Of a DNA stretch of 64,000 nt, positions 1-12,640 are shown piece by piece. The notes beneath the pieces are model-generated. The model had not been told where the DNA came from and ran no database searches. It saw only the letters and a list, made by a program, of their open reading frames with translations. This DNA comes from Gordionus sp. m RMFG-2023 (Eukaryota; Nematomorpha; Gordioida; Chordodea; Parachordodidae). Every line of letters begins with the position of its first letter. Within the stretch, counting starts at the first letter, position 1. The translations under genes and the position numbers were made by a program. The stretch spans positions 8,186,846-8,250,845 of the forward strand of contig NC_088779.1 of assembly GCF_954871325.1 (NCBI RefSeq), read 5' to 3'.

Positions 1-3000
1 CGAAAATAAAAAAAAATTTGTTAATCAGCCCGACCTGGCCTGAATTTATTGAAACATAGATGAATTATATTCTTAAATAAAAGATTTTGGCGACTTGTTT
101 CTCGAAAATTTTTTTAAAACATATCGATTTATATCACAAAACTGAATATTATATATTAAAAAGCCCGGCCCAAATTTAAAAAAAAAATAGATTCAACCAG
201 ACCCGAATTTTTTTTTCTAAATAGGCCCTGCTAGGACGGGTTCCGATTATGGCTAGGTTAGGAGTATTGGTCGGGCTTTACAAATCCTTAAGAGGCTACT
301 GTAAATTAAATTCTAAATTATATTCGTATTGACGGCAATATAATTAATGGAATATATTAAATATATAATTATAATATATAAAATAATAATAACAAAAAAA
401 CGTCTAATAAGTTTATATAATATTTTAAATTCCAAATAAAAAAAAAATGATTCTCAGAGCAGCAAAAACAGAATTTTTATATTTTGAAAAGAATAGAAAG
501 ATGTAATGTGTAGATATTTTTAGAGGAACCTGCTTGCTATCATTAGTAAACATACTGAAAAAAATCATCTTACTTATTGATAACTTCTTCAATATTGTGT
601 ATGTGACCTTTTTTTTCAAACAAAGTTGATCAAATAATTCTTTTTAATAACAAGATATGAAAATTAAACATATGATGATTAAATAATTTGATAAGTTTTA
701 ATTATTTTATTTAGAAGATAAAAAAAATATTTTAATTTTCTAACTCTGAAATCTTTGTAAGGCATGATAAACACTCTTATAGATTTGGCGACAGCCAATA
801 CTACTTTTGATAAAATGTACACATAAGATTCAGTATGATCTAAAAATAATGTCCAAGGAATAACAGGAAAGAGTAATAGACCCCATATATATTAAATAAA
901 TAGTGATTGGATTCGATGATCTCATAATTAAAGAGCGGAGATACTCTGATGAAAATAGCAAAAATGATTATACTATTACTAGGTTTATTGATGCTCTAAG
1001 TCATTTTTGATTTTTTGAGCTATACGATAATTTTACCAATAGTTAATCACCAGGCTACAAACCCCAAACATGAATTTCAGATTGGCCAAACATTATATTT
1101 AAAAAAAAATCATTAGAACAATGATATATTTATCTTAGATTATGCGCCTATATATTAAATCTCATCATTTCATTGCTAAAGATTACGGCTATAATCCCTT
1201 TAGTTCTCATGTGAATTATCATTTTGGACCCTGAAATGATGGATGAGATACGCATCGAAAATGTTATGCTTTAATGTTAAATCCACCATTTATTTTCAAA
1301 AATTTTGAATTTAGTCATCATTTGTGCCTTTATATAGGGAAAATATGATGATATGAAAGTTAGAACATTCCTATTGAAATCACAATAATACTTAAAAGAT
1401 CTTTAATGCATTCCAGCTTGTTTTTCAATTCTGAATATAGCATTAAAGCCGCACTTTTTCGTTTGGTAATATGATAATATCTTTAAAATACATTAATAGG
1501 TTTCTTATTCTTATTTTTTTTGTCTAAAAATCACATTCTTTTTTAAAAAAAAGTCTAAATTTTATGATATCATCAATATAATATGGTCTAATCAAAAATT
1601 TAACCCTGAAATAAAAAGGCTGAAAATGAAATATAAATCATTTTATTCTTGTCACCTTCCCGATTTTTAATTTTAACCGTTACCCGTGACAATAATCCAA
1701 AAATAAAATAAATTAAATTTTTTAGGGAGTGAAGAGTTACCCCGTTTTAAAATAAATGGCTGTCAATCTCTTCCAATAAATTATTTGTAAATCACAACAC
1801 CGATTCAATCCAGGTATACCTTTCTGTGGTATGTGGTTAGTATATTAGATATGGACCAGGGCATGATTTGAGCAAGGTACGATCGTTTATAAATAAAATG
1901 TCTTTTATAAGTAGACTCTATTTTAAATTTGCAGTTACGATAGTCAATCTTACATTTAAGCCATGAATTTATAAAAAAATTTCATATCTAAACACTATTG
2001 TTAATTTTTTTTCCTATTCCTTTTTCACTTAAATTTTTATAAATCAATTATAAAATATGATAAATAAAATAAAAATGAGAATATATATGAAATTATATTT
2101 TTGTTATTTTTTTTCCGATAAATTAAATAATTCATTTAAATTGATTTCAATACAAATTAAATAGTGGGACGACATTTTGGATTTTTCTATATAAACAATT
2201 TACATTAAGATTTTATGAAAATTTAAAAAAAAATATATATCAGTTTCATTTATAACAAAATAATTCTGGGAAACCAAAAGGGCCTATTATCGGCTTATTC
2301 GTACGTATACAACGACGCTTTAAAATATATTTCACAAGTCATTGGGCATTGGCTAAAAAAGTTGTATTGGTGCATTTATTAAAAAAATTTTCCCCTTTTT
2401 TCAGCACTCGTAAATTAAAAATGTCCTATTTAATATTCTATCCAATCCTATCCAATAGATCTTACGATTCGGATGGAATACGATTTTATTCGAATTTTTC
2501 ATAAAAAAAACCCCGGGGAAAAAATAATCGAGTTTCCGGGGTTTTCGCGGGTTATTTATAATTTTTTTCTAGTTTAAAAATTTACGTAAAAACAAAAAGA
2601 GATAAAATTATTTATAGGATCCTTGATTTGAAATCATTTATTTTCCTTAAATCGCAAAAGATAAAAAAAAATAATAAACTGATTAGAAATGGTGGATAGG
2701 GGGGGGGTGAATATAACCTTGAACTTCACTCAACCCGACCGGCTCGTTCATTAATCGATGTAAATCATATTTTTTTAGTAAAAAAATAAACATAGCTATC
2801 TTTAATAATATTTTAAAAAATATTATTTATCTTTTCCGTTTGTAAATCGAAATATCGACCTTGCCCTTATAAAATAGGCCAATATTTTTTATTTGCTAAT
2901 AAAATCAATTAATCTTCTTTAAAAAAAAAATGATAAATAAACAATTTATATGATACTAATATTTTTATTAGTATGATAAACGAATTAACGTGTTAATGGG

Positions 3001-6000
3001 GAAAAAAACTTTGACGCATACATTTAGAACTAAGATCTAGGCCGACGTGGTCTAAAGCACGGTGAAAATCGGTTCCGACTGGCAACACAAATTTTGAGAG
3101 TATGACAATTCAATTCAGCAAGTTTTTGATATTTTCCTTGAATAAAATGCGTTTATGAGTTTTCTCTCAAAAAAAAAGTAATCAAGAGACGTCTTAAAAA
3201 AAATATTGTGGTTAAAAATAGGGCTCTTCTGATCCTTAATTTTGAGTAGGATGTTTTTAATGAAATACAAAGTTTAAAAATGGGGGAGATCTGTCAGGAC
3301 CCAACTGAATTTGATTAACATTTCATAAAAGGATTCGCCAAAAAAATGAGTGGGGAATTTAATTTGAATGACAGCACAATAAAATAAAAAAATATTACGT
3401 TTCCAACAGAGTTTAGATCCTGCAATAAAAATACTTCCGGTTCGGAATATGTTTTTTTTTAAATGACGATTCTGGTTTCGATTTCTTAAATTTAAAAAAA
3501 AGAGGTTCTTGTCTACTTTTACATTTGTGACTTCCAAATTCTGAATCAACCTCTAATCAAAATAAAATCCCTTCAAAAAAAAATTGGTGGGTGCTAGACC
3601 ACCTACTTATACAAATGGAGAGTTAATCTGCCACCATATATCTCTCAGGGGGTGGATTTAAAAGGCAGTTAAAAATATTTTGTAGGTGAAGGGAGGGTAA
3701 ATTTAGGTATGTTGCTTCCAAATTTTTTTGCGTTAAAGTTATATGATGTCATTTATACTCTGATGATCGTGAGGCTCAATACAGGAACTGACAAGGTGGC
3801 CAGTTGAACAAATTATTTATCCTGGAATTTAATTTTAAAAAAAAAGAAGATAAATTAGGACTTTTGTCATAAATTATATAAAATATCTAATAATTTCCCT
3901 GACAAAAGATAGTTAGGAAGAATTAAATAATGCAATTGGCAGGCGATTATTCTAATTCATTTTGTAATTTCGAATTAAAATAATAATATTAAGAATTAAT
4001 GGAACCTAAACCAACATCCAATTCAGTATAACCCGCCATTATAAATGTTAAAACCGGTAAATATCGTTAAATTTCAAGTGGGTAAAATATTTGAGAGAAT
4101 GTAATTTATTTTACAGGTTTTTTATACTATTATTTACTTACGTAAAAGCGGTTTAATGGATCAACATGTCCCAGGCTGAATTTGCCCGTAAATATCAAAA
4201 AATTTTAAATAACAAAAATTAAATTCGCCAACTTTCGAAGCTTTTTTTCAAAAAAAATAAAGAAATAAGCTTTTTTTTAAAAAAAAATGTGATAATAAAA
4301 GCATGTCCGAAATTATATTTCTAAGAAAATTTTAAAAATTTCAAAAATTTAACATAATTATATCAAATTTTCCGAAATTTTGGAATTTTATATTTGAATT
4401 TTTTTTAAAACAAGATTTTAGACATAACTCTTAAAAAATATTGTGCACATTATTACTTACACTTTTTAAAATATTTAACCGATCAGACCCGGTTCAGCCC
4501 GTAAATATTTTTGGACCGAGATCTTTAATTAGGAATTAATTATTATGGATAAAACCGGCATTTTAATGACTAGTCCAATATTTTTTTTCTGCTAATAAAA
4601 AAAAAATCAAACTCCATATAACTTGAATTTATTCGTTCTAAATAATGATGACATTATAATATATAATTATTCTAAAGATATTTTTTACGCGGTTATAACA
4701 GACGCTGTTATATACTATAAAAAACATAATTAGTTTATTTTTCCTAATTATACCAATTCAAATATACGATATAAAATTAGGAAATAAATTATAACTCAAA
4801 GGTATATATATATATATATCAATATCAGGTAAAATTGAAATGTGAATTTTGAGTTAACCTTCATTTGAACGAATAATAATGAAAAATATTTTTTTATTAT
4901 TTAATTTATTAAATATCTTTTTTTGAATAAAAATTTGGCTGTATTTTAACCTGATTTTTTAAAAAATATAAATATAGGGATGGGGTAGAATGGGGAGGGT
5001 TCAAGTTAACGATTTCGATATTTCTATTCAATAAAGCTATTATCTTAGGTTAAAAACTTAATCTCTGCTTGTAAATCGAGTTGACCAAGTGTGATTGTGT
5101 AAGAATAGGAAGGAGTTATAATTTATATATAAAAAATGGTTTTTGAGAATTGTAATTTGTTGTTGCTAAATTTTAGTTAATTTTTTTTAAAATCTTATTA
5201 CGTAAACAATTAAGTGGTTTTCTTTAATGGTATTATGAGTTTACTGTGTTTACAACGAAATGATGTTTGATTATTTTTATTTTAGGTTCTCAATTTGCCT
5301 ATTTTAACAGTGATCCATCATGGGAAAGACGACCACTTAAATGAGTTTAAAACCCCCTCATAGAACTAGAACCACTGAGCTAGCCGGCGCCCTAAATGAT
5401 ATAAGTTCAAATTCCCTCCCCGTCTTACGCGAACCAGTCTACAATAAGCAGTGAATTAACAAAATATTTTTAGCCTAATTCTCTGTCTAATCTATGATTG
5501 AACTTAAAAATTATTCTCTAATTTTCATTAATTTTCATGCTTATTGAAACATTAAAAAAATATTTTAAAATCTTTTTTTATATTTATACCATTTTTTCCA
5601 TGAAAGATAAAAATTAAAATTCGAATGATGAGAAAATCCCTCTATTTATTTATTTTTCGTGAATATTATTATGCTTTATTTTGCGTTGTGTCAGAAATTT
5701 TCTCCTCCTTTAGAAAACATTGAATTTAAATATGTCCTGAATTTCGGTCAATTGACCTTCCTTTTTTTAAAAAAAAAACAAGTTTTTGGTAATGAAAAAC
5801 TTATAACACCCAATAAAATATAAGATATTTAAAAATGCTAATAATTAATTGTGTGTTTTAATTGTGAATTCCAATGATTTGGTTTTTAATTTTTTTTTTC
5901 GCGGTTTTAGCAAATTATTTAGATATTTTTGCGATAACAATTTTAAAAAAAAAAATTTTTTAAAAATAATAAATGAGTCGGTTTAAAATGAAAATTAATC

Positions 6001-6200
6001 AATTTAAAAAGTAAAATTTTTAAACGTTTTTTTGTGACTTGTTTTTTTTTGAATATTTCTTTTATTTATTTTTAAAAATTTTTTTTTTTTAAATAATAAA
6101 TAATTAAAATAAATAAATAAATTATAATATTATTTCAAAAATAGTCACCAAAAAAAAATTCGAAAAAAATAATTTTTAAAGGTTTCGATGTCAAATTTTT
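1..6200. other. AT-rich intergenic DNA, no gene recognised
   Basis: I found no convincing coding exon on either strand. The stretch is AT-rich with homopolymer runs. It holds GC-rich islands (about 30-290 and 4480-4520) with GCCCGGCC-type words that resemble the ends of the MITE-like family seen intact at 6234-6611. It also has a G run near 2698-2707 and a short TA repeat near 4804-4820. Short open frames such as 3274-3549 (minus) are Asn/Phe/Lys-rich, as expected by chance at this composition. Confidence 0.5.
5341..5392 (-). repeat. tRNA-like head, possible SINE relic
   Basis: Read on the minus strand, this begins GGGCGCCGGCTAGCTCAGTGG. It contains a perfect pol III A-box-like word (TAGCTCAGTGG), followed about 30 nt later by GGGGGTTTTAAACTC, a degraded match to a B box. 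The cloverleaf does not close and no acceptor-stem pairing is visible, so this is not a working tRNA. A decayed tRNA-derived SINE head is the best guess, with low certainty. Confidence 0.3.
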
Positions 6201-6233
6201 TTTTTTTCAAATGTTAATTATGGTTATCCAAAT

Positions 6234-6611
6234 TAGAGACCTGCAAAGTAAGGCCCGGCCCGTACCCGGCCCGAGTCCGGCTTGGGCCTAATTTTATAAA
6301 AATAATCGGGTTTGAGCCGGGCCGGGCCTAATATTTTTTAAAAATAATCGGGTTTGGACCGGGCCGGGCCGGGCCTAATATTTTTAAAAAAATTCGGGCA
6401 GGTCGGGTCGGTCTTTGTAAATTTTTTCAAATATATATAAATTTATCAATTTTTTATTGAATTTTTTAGGTAAATTAAATATATTTGATTTTATTTTGAG
6501 TAATAATAAAAATTAATTTCTCTATTTAAATAAATTCGGGCCGGGCCGGCAAAACTTTTTTAAAAAAATTTCGGGCCGGGCCTGAAGAATTAGGCCCGAT
6601 GCAGATCACTA
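6234..6611. mobile_element. GC-rich hAT-type MITE with 8-bp target duplication
   Basis: A 378-bp non-coding element starts TAGAGACCTGC and ends GCAGATCACTA, imperfect terminal inverted repeats. It is flanked by a perfect 8-bp direct repeat ATCCAAAT (6226-6233 and 6612-6619). Its ends carry repeated GGCCCGG/GGGCCGGGCC words that stand out in this AT-rich sequence. The 8-bp duplication is typical of hAT superfamily insertion. Related islands recur through the window. Confidence 0.8.
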
Positions 6612-6619
6612 ATCCAAAT

Positions 6620-9600
6620 CAAACTTTTCTTTGATAATTAATTTATCACTACATCCGATATTCAACTAGAGATGAAAAGAATGATAAGCACAGGATGGAA
6701 AATCCTATGAGGTTGGGAAATAGGGATTTCAAGATTTCTATTTGCAATATTTGTCGAGAGATGATATATAAACTAGAACCCTACACCTGACCTGTTTTTT
6801 TCATGATCAGCCAGATAGATTTTTTTTTTAAATTGTTTCACCAATCCAATCCGATTATTATTTATTAAAGATCCAATCCTAAATTGTATTTTAGAAATTT
6901 GTCTAAGTCCAATCCGAAGAAAAAATTGGTTGGTGGTAAAAAGATTGCGATGTTTCAAAGAAAAAACCTGAAATATAAAAGCATTTAGGAAAGTAAAAAA
7001 TAAAAAATCCATTAGAATCAAGTTCAGGTCCAATTGAGTTCGTTAGAATGTATACCCGAACAGGCCGATCCGGTTATTTCATACAATGCCTAACCCGAAA
7101 TATATGTAGTTGACACCAAATAAATAATTATTTATAATATTGGGTAGTGGTTAAATTAAAAATACAATATGGATTATCACTTTTATCAAATATTAGAATT
7201 TATTAATAATCCAGTCATAAAAAATTTATCAACCCGGCCCGCTAACATATTTGCCCGGCCAGGCCAAATAAATTTTTCAGTTATTATATCATCAAACATT
7301 TTGTAATAGCGTTTTCTCTTAGTTCTATCGTTCTTGATTTAGGATCTTAGATATCTTATAATAATTTATTAGTTTAACAGGTATTTTTTTAAATTCTAGA
7401 TCACTATGAAAAGTTTTATCTTGTAGAAATCTCGCGTTGATAGGAAGGGGATGTGAAAACCCTCCTCATGTATATAATTGGTTAGGGGAATGGCTAAAAA
7501 ACGGATAATTTGACACAAATCTCCGGACATCTGACGAATAAAATCTGATGAGCATTGAAGCATGACTTAATTTATTTGCGATTTCTTCAAAGTTGAGCTA
7601 CATTTTAAAAAAACGGTTTAGCCATTTCTTAACCCTGATTAAAAATGGCATAAAAGGTTATAAATAGAGCAATTTCTTTATAAAGAACCCTGAAAAAATA
7701 ATTTATAAGGAGAACATGATTCAATAACGTTAATTTTTTTAAAAGTCCTTTGTCTGAGGAATGGCATTGATATTCCCATGGACTCAAAGTAAATCGCGTC
7801 TGTGAATTTAGCTCTCTCATATTATGAAGGTTAATTTTTCTTTTATATTTAAGGAATGAATTTTCATAGTAGAATATTTCCCCACCCCTCCCTACCTAGA
7901 AATAAAAGGGAAACCAATTTTATAGTATCTTTGCAGCCAGGGTTCTCTAATTCTTTAAAAAAAAATTGGCAATCTTGTTTTAAAATAATAATAATCTACT
8001 GTTTCTTTTTTAAAATATGTTAGCCACTACAAGATAATTTCGAAAATTGTTCAAAATAAACACCTCACTAAGGAGACAAAACGCACAATGATTGTCTTAA
8101 ATGTTAAATACGACTTGAACCAAAATATTCATATTAAATAAATTGAGATGACCAAAAAAAAACATTACTTTATAAATTTATATATTTGTTTTTATATACT
8201 TATAATTACTTTCAATTTATTATTTTTTTAAATTTTAAATACCCATCCTTAAGACGATTTAATTTACAGGATTTTAAAAATTATTATTTAAACGATTTTT
8301 TTATAATTCTTTATACACTGAAAAAACAAGGATTGTCAATTGAAACAAAAAATGCCAAATTATTAAGTAAGAAGAACCTCATTTCATAATAAAAAAAAAT
8401 GAAAATAAAACATTTTATCTAAACTCATAAAATTTCATTATATTACGAATTATAATTAAAGATCAAAGTATTTTTCGGAAAGATTTTATTCAGCCTCTAG
8501 GTAAATTTATATTTATAATAAAAAAAAATGAAAAATTTATTACGGAAAATACTATGTCATAATAATTGTTATATTATTTTTATAATATTTTATATAACTA
8601 ATAATGTGTTTCATTTTTAAATGTCATATTAGAAAATATGACAATAAAAACAATATTTTTTAAAGGTTGGCATATACCTTCGAGTGAAAATGAAAATATT
8701 GGTGAAATAAATCCTGCGGGGTGAACAAAATTGTCGATACAGCATTACTTTAAGCAATTTTAGTTTAGAAAATATTGAAAAATGAATGTTATTTTTTCAT
8801 GTCTTTTTATCTATTTGGGCTGATTATATAATGTTTTATAACTTAAAAATTAAAAGAAAATATATTTGTAGGTGATTATAAAATAACTATTAATTTTTAA
8901 AAAATTGGCGTATTGCTTTAAATTATATTTGTTTTAAAATATAATACATTTTAGAAATAATATATTGATTTTTTTTGTTCGTACGGGTGACCGTGAGCTT
9001 AACTTATAATGTTGAAAAATAATGATCAGAGAGTAAAATTTAAGTTCGACATGGAACACCTTGAGATCCCCTCACCCCTCTATACCTATACCCTTACAAT
9101 CAGTACCCCTCGTAAACTACAGCTAGATATGGTCTTAATCAGATGAAGAGAACAAATGAGAATATAATAGGGAAATGGAATAGGGGATACTTTTTTTAAA
9201 AAAAAATTAAAGTGGGTCGTAAGGAATTAAGGGAAATGTATCCCTTTGTGTTAGTCACCTATGGAGAGGGTATTAAAGTTAATTTTAAAATGATTAGTTG
9301 GGCTGAAGTGGGAAATTAGTGATACTATGTAGGATTCAAACAAAGAGTAGATAGGTAAAAGATAAGGGAGAGATTAGATCCAATATGGGCTAACATCTTA
9401 GAATAAAAATGGGGAGAAAATTGGGGAGGAGGAGATAAAAAAGCCTAGGAGGGGGTCAATATGAGGAGCACTAGTAGTTCAAAATCGAGGAAGGTGGGAA
9501 AGATATATACTGAATTTACATAAACACCATATCCCATAATTAAATTTAGTTGATAGGCTCCTCTTGGATTTTCATTGCTGAATTTACACGGTTTCACTTG

Positions 9601-9800
9601 GTTTGTCCTATTCTTATGATAATGACTTATGTGGCGTGCGTTGGCATTTTGAATTGGTTTGTCGAGGCTTGATAGATTCAGTTCGGCTGGGCTCAGATGG
9701 ATTAATATCAATTGGCATAACCATTCCTATAATTGGCTTAAATTGCCTAGGATCATCTTAGATGTTACCAACCATTCCATAAATATTTTTTATATAAGAT
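6620..9800. other. Intergenic DNA, no gene recognised
   Basis: I recognise no gene. GC-rich islands of the 6234-6611 type occur near 7060-7090 and 7230-7265. From about 9560 to 9780 the sequence resembles the unit of the tandem array at 10850-12640 (GGCTTGATAGATTCAGTTCG-like words), so the array probably began here and was later split by the element at 9825-10815. Short open frames (6773-7033, 8186-8389, 9445-9711) show no recognisable domain. Confidence 0.45.
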
Positions 9801-9824
9801 GATAATTTGCCATAAAGTTTTAGC

Positions 9825-10815
9825 CCACCTGCCTTAGCCCGCCCATCACAAAGCGGGCGGACGGGCGAGCGGGTTAAAATTTAAAGAACGGGTGGGCAGG
9901 TTAAGAAAAATATTCTAATTATGGGTGGGTGGGCGGTGGGTTTAAAAATTTACAACAATTTATTATATAAAATCATATAAGTAAAATATGCTCCCTATAA
10001 CATTTTTAATACCAAATTACTGTTAAATGAGGATGTTGTCGGAAGAAATTAATTAGGCAAAAAGTATATAGAAAACATGATGATTTGATTTGCATGGAAG
10101 AATATAACACCAATGTGGATGAAGATCTGATTTTACCCATTTCCCCAAAAGCAAAGAGAATTACTTAAAAATTATTCTATATTATCAGTTTAAGTTTATA
10201 ATTTATTATTAAATTATATTTTTTTTATTTATAACTCACTCGAGTAGAGAATATACTTCAAACTGATATCCTACTTTGATGGAAACGGCAAGAAAAAGAT
10301 TAGTCAAAGCTATCAAGATTATTTAGAAAAATATTGGCATTTCCAGCAACCAGTGCTTCTTCTGAACTAGGAATTAGCAATACTGGAAGGTTTTTAGTAT
10401 CAATAAATATTAATTTTATATTATTACGTAAATATTTTACTATATCAAATAAATTTTTATCCGTATTTGAATTGCATATTTATTTTATGCTTAATATAGT
10501 AATTTCCTAAATTATAAATTTTTTTTATAAGGATGTAGTAGCGAAACATTAGATGCCTAAAAAAATTGAAAGAATGAGATTATTTAAATTTTATATAGGC
10601 GGCATGGGTAAAAATTTTTATAAATAATGGGCGGGTAAAATTTTTTATACTAATGGGCAGGCGGGCGAGTAAAGAATTTTAGACTCAAGAATGGGCGTGC
10701 GGATATATTTTTTAAAAACTATGGGCGGTTTGGGTGGGTTGAGCGGGCGAGTTAATTTTTTAAAATATTGAAGGGTTTATGTGCTAATAACCGCCCTTTG
10801 CAGACCTCTAATTTA
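9825..10815 (+). mobile_element. Decayed hAT element with GC-rich ends
   Basis: Both ends are rich in GCGGGCGGG/GCCCGCCC words, the right end finishing CCGCCCTTTGCAGACCTCTA, a match to the terminal repeat of the 6234-6611 family. Inside, at about 10333-10395 on the plus strand, one frame reads LAFPATSASSELGISNTGRF. This is a recognisable version of the hAT C-terminal dimerisation motif (IPATSASSERVFSTAG). No long frame survives and the left terminal repeat is unclear, so exact borders are approximate. It splits related satellite-like DNA on both sides. Confidence 0.6.
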
Positions 10816-10849
10816 CAATAATTAACACATTTTTTAAAATTCGGCCACG

Positions 10850-12640
10850 TGATTATATGCTCTGTTCAGTTGTGTTCCGCAAGGATAGTTTTCACATAAC
10901 TTGTTTGAGTTTGATGGGTTAAAATGGATTTCATTATCTTTATCTAATATAATTGGTAGGTTTACCTTGTCCTTGTTTGATCGGCTCACTTTAACTTGAG
11001 CATTTGGGTTATCCTGAGGATTCTTGGTTTATATAGGGGTTCAGTTCAGATGGGCCTCAATAAGTTTAGATTGGCTTGATCATCAATTTAATTTGCTCGG
11101 ACCATCTTGGATTAGCTAAGCCTGTCCTGGTATGCTAGATCGGTTGGCTTCAGGATTGGACGATGATTTAGCTTTGCATAATTTGTTTTTGCATCCGCTT
11201 TACATGGATTTTCTTAGTTATTGGAACAGATTAGCATGGTATGCCTTCCATGATGATCGCTATTTAGCCTAACTTGGGTTTACTTGGATTGGTCATACAG
11301 GTTTAATAGGCCGGATTCGAGTAGATCAATGTGAATGGGCCTGATCAACCTGAATTCGTTTGAATTCTCATTGATTAGATTTACGTCTCTAGATGATTTT
11401 CTCGATTTTCTAGCTATGTTGGATTGGATTGTAGCTGGCTCTGTTCTGGCTCCATTGCGATTTGTTGTATGCTTAATTTAATTTACCTAGAATAATCGAC
11501 TCGGTTCGATTGGAATTAAATCGGTGCCTATTCTATTCATCATCGGTTTGATAGGCTAAAATTCGCTTGAATCAGCTTAGATTGTTTGGCTTGTCTTGGC
11601 ATACTTTTCTTGGTTTAGTTAAGTTCGGCGTGAGTTAGCTTCACATAGCCAGTGGATTGATCGGCTAAACATGGATATTCCTGGCTATCGAAACAGATTA
11701 GTATGGTCTGCCCTTTTCCAGAATAATCGCTACTTAGCTGACTTGATTGGATTGAATCGGCTTGGTTTTTTAGATTTATCTGCTAAGTTCGGATGGATTG
11801 TGGCGGATTAGATCTATCAGCTTGAATAAATTAACATTCGTTTGGCTTTGTTACTCCTGGATGTCTCGATTAAGTTCCATGAGTATTTGCTAACTATAAT
11901 TCAATTTTATAGGCTCTATGATTGCTTGGATCTCTTTGGATAGGATAATTTGGCTTGTCCAGGCTTGATCGGCTCGGTTCGATTGGAATTGAATCGATGG
12001 TTATAATCTTTAACAATTTAATAGACAGATCATCTTAGAGTTTGACTTATCCTGGGCATTGTAGGCCTGATTCGGTTGGGTTCGGCGTGAGTTGGCTTCC
12101 CATAATCTGTTTTAGATTAATCGGATCAACCTTGGCTATCGGAAAAAAGTAGCATGGCTCTTCTTGTTCCAGAATGATCGCTATAGCCTAATGTGAGCTT
12201 GATTTGTTTGGACTGGCTTGGTTTTTTTAGATTTATCTGTTAGGTTAGGCAAATACGATTAGCTTAAGATCGTTTTAAATAACTTTGATTAGCTTTGTTT
12301 CCAGTGTATAATCATTTCGATTGGGTTCCGATATTATTTGCTTCTTACAACTTGTTTTGATTTTATCGGCTCTTCATAAATTTTCTTGGATTCGTATAAC
12401 TTGGTTTGTCCTGGTTTGATCGGCTCGGTTCGATTAGAAATGAATCGATAGTTGTTGTCTTCATTATCGGTATGATAGGCTGAAATTGGTTTTATCCTCT
12501 TAAATAATTTGACTTTTCCTGGCGTGTTCGGCTTGGTTCGATTAGGTTCTGCGTAAATTTGTATACCTTATTTTAGATTAATTGGCTTAACACGTATCTA
12601 ATGGGTTTATCATAGCTATTGATCAAGTTGTAAATCTGTT
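10850..12640. repeat. Degenerate tandem array of about 455-bp units
   Basis: Several anchor words recur with a spacing of about 450-467 bp. One is ATGATCGCTATTTAG-like (about 11255, 11720 and 12175). Another is CTCGGTTCGATTGGAATT-like (about 11500, 11970 and 12425). A third is the GATTAATCGGCT-like word near 12110 with relatives near 11655 and 12570. About four diverged copies are present. The array is visibly less AT-rich than its surroundings, lacks long open frames on either strand, and carries many GATTGGCTTG-type subrepeats. Confidence 0.7.

Noticed and set aside
5341-5440. A working tRNA gene
   Set aside because: There is an A-box match but no proper B box, no acceptor stem and no closed cloverleaf.
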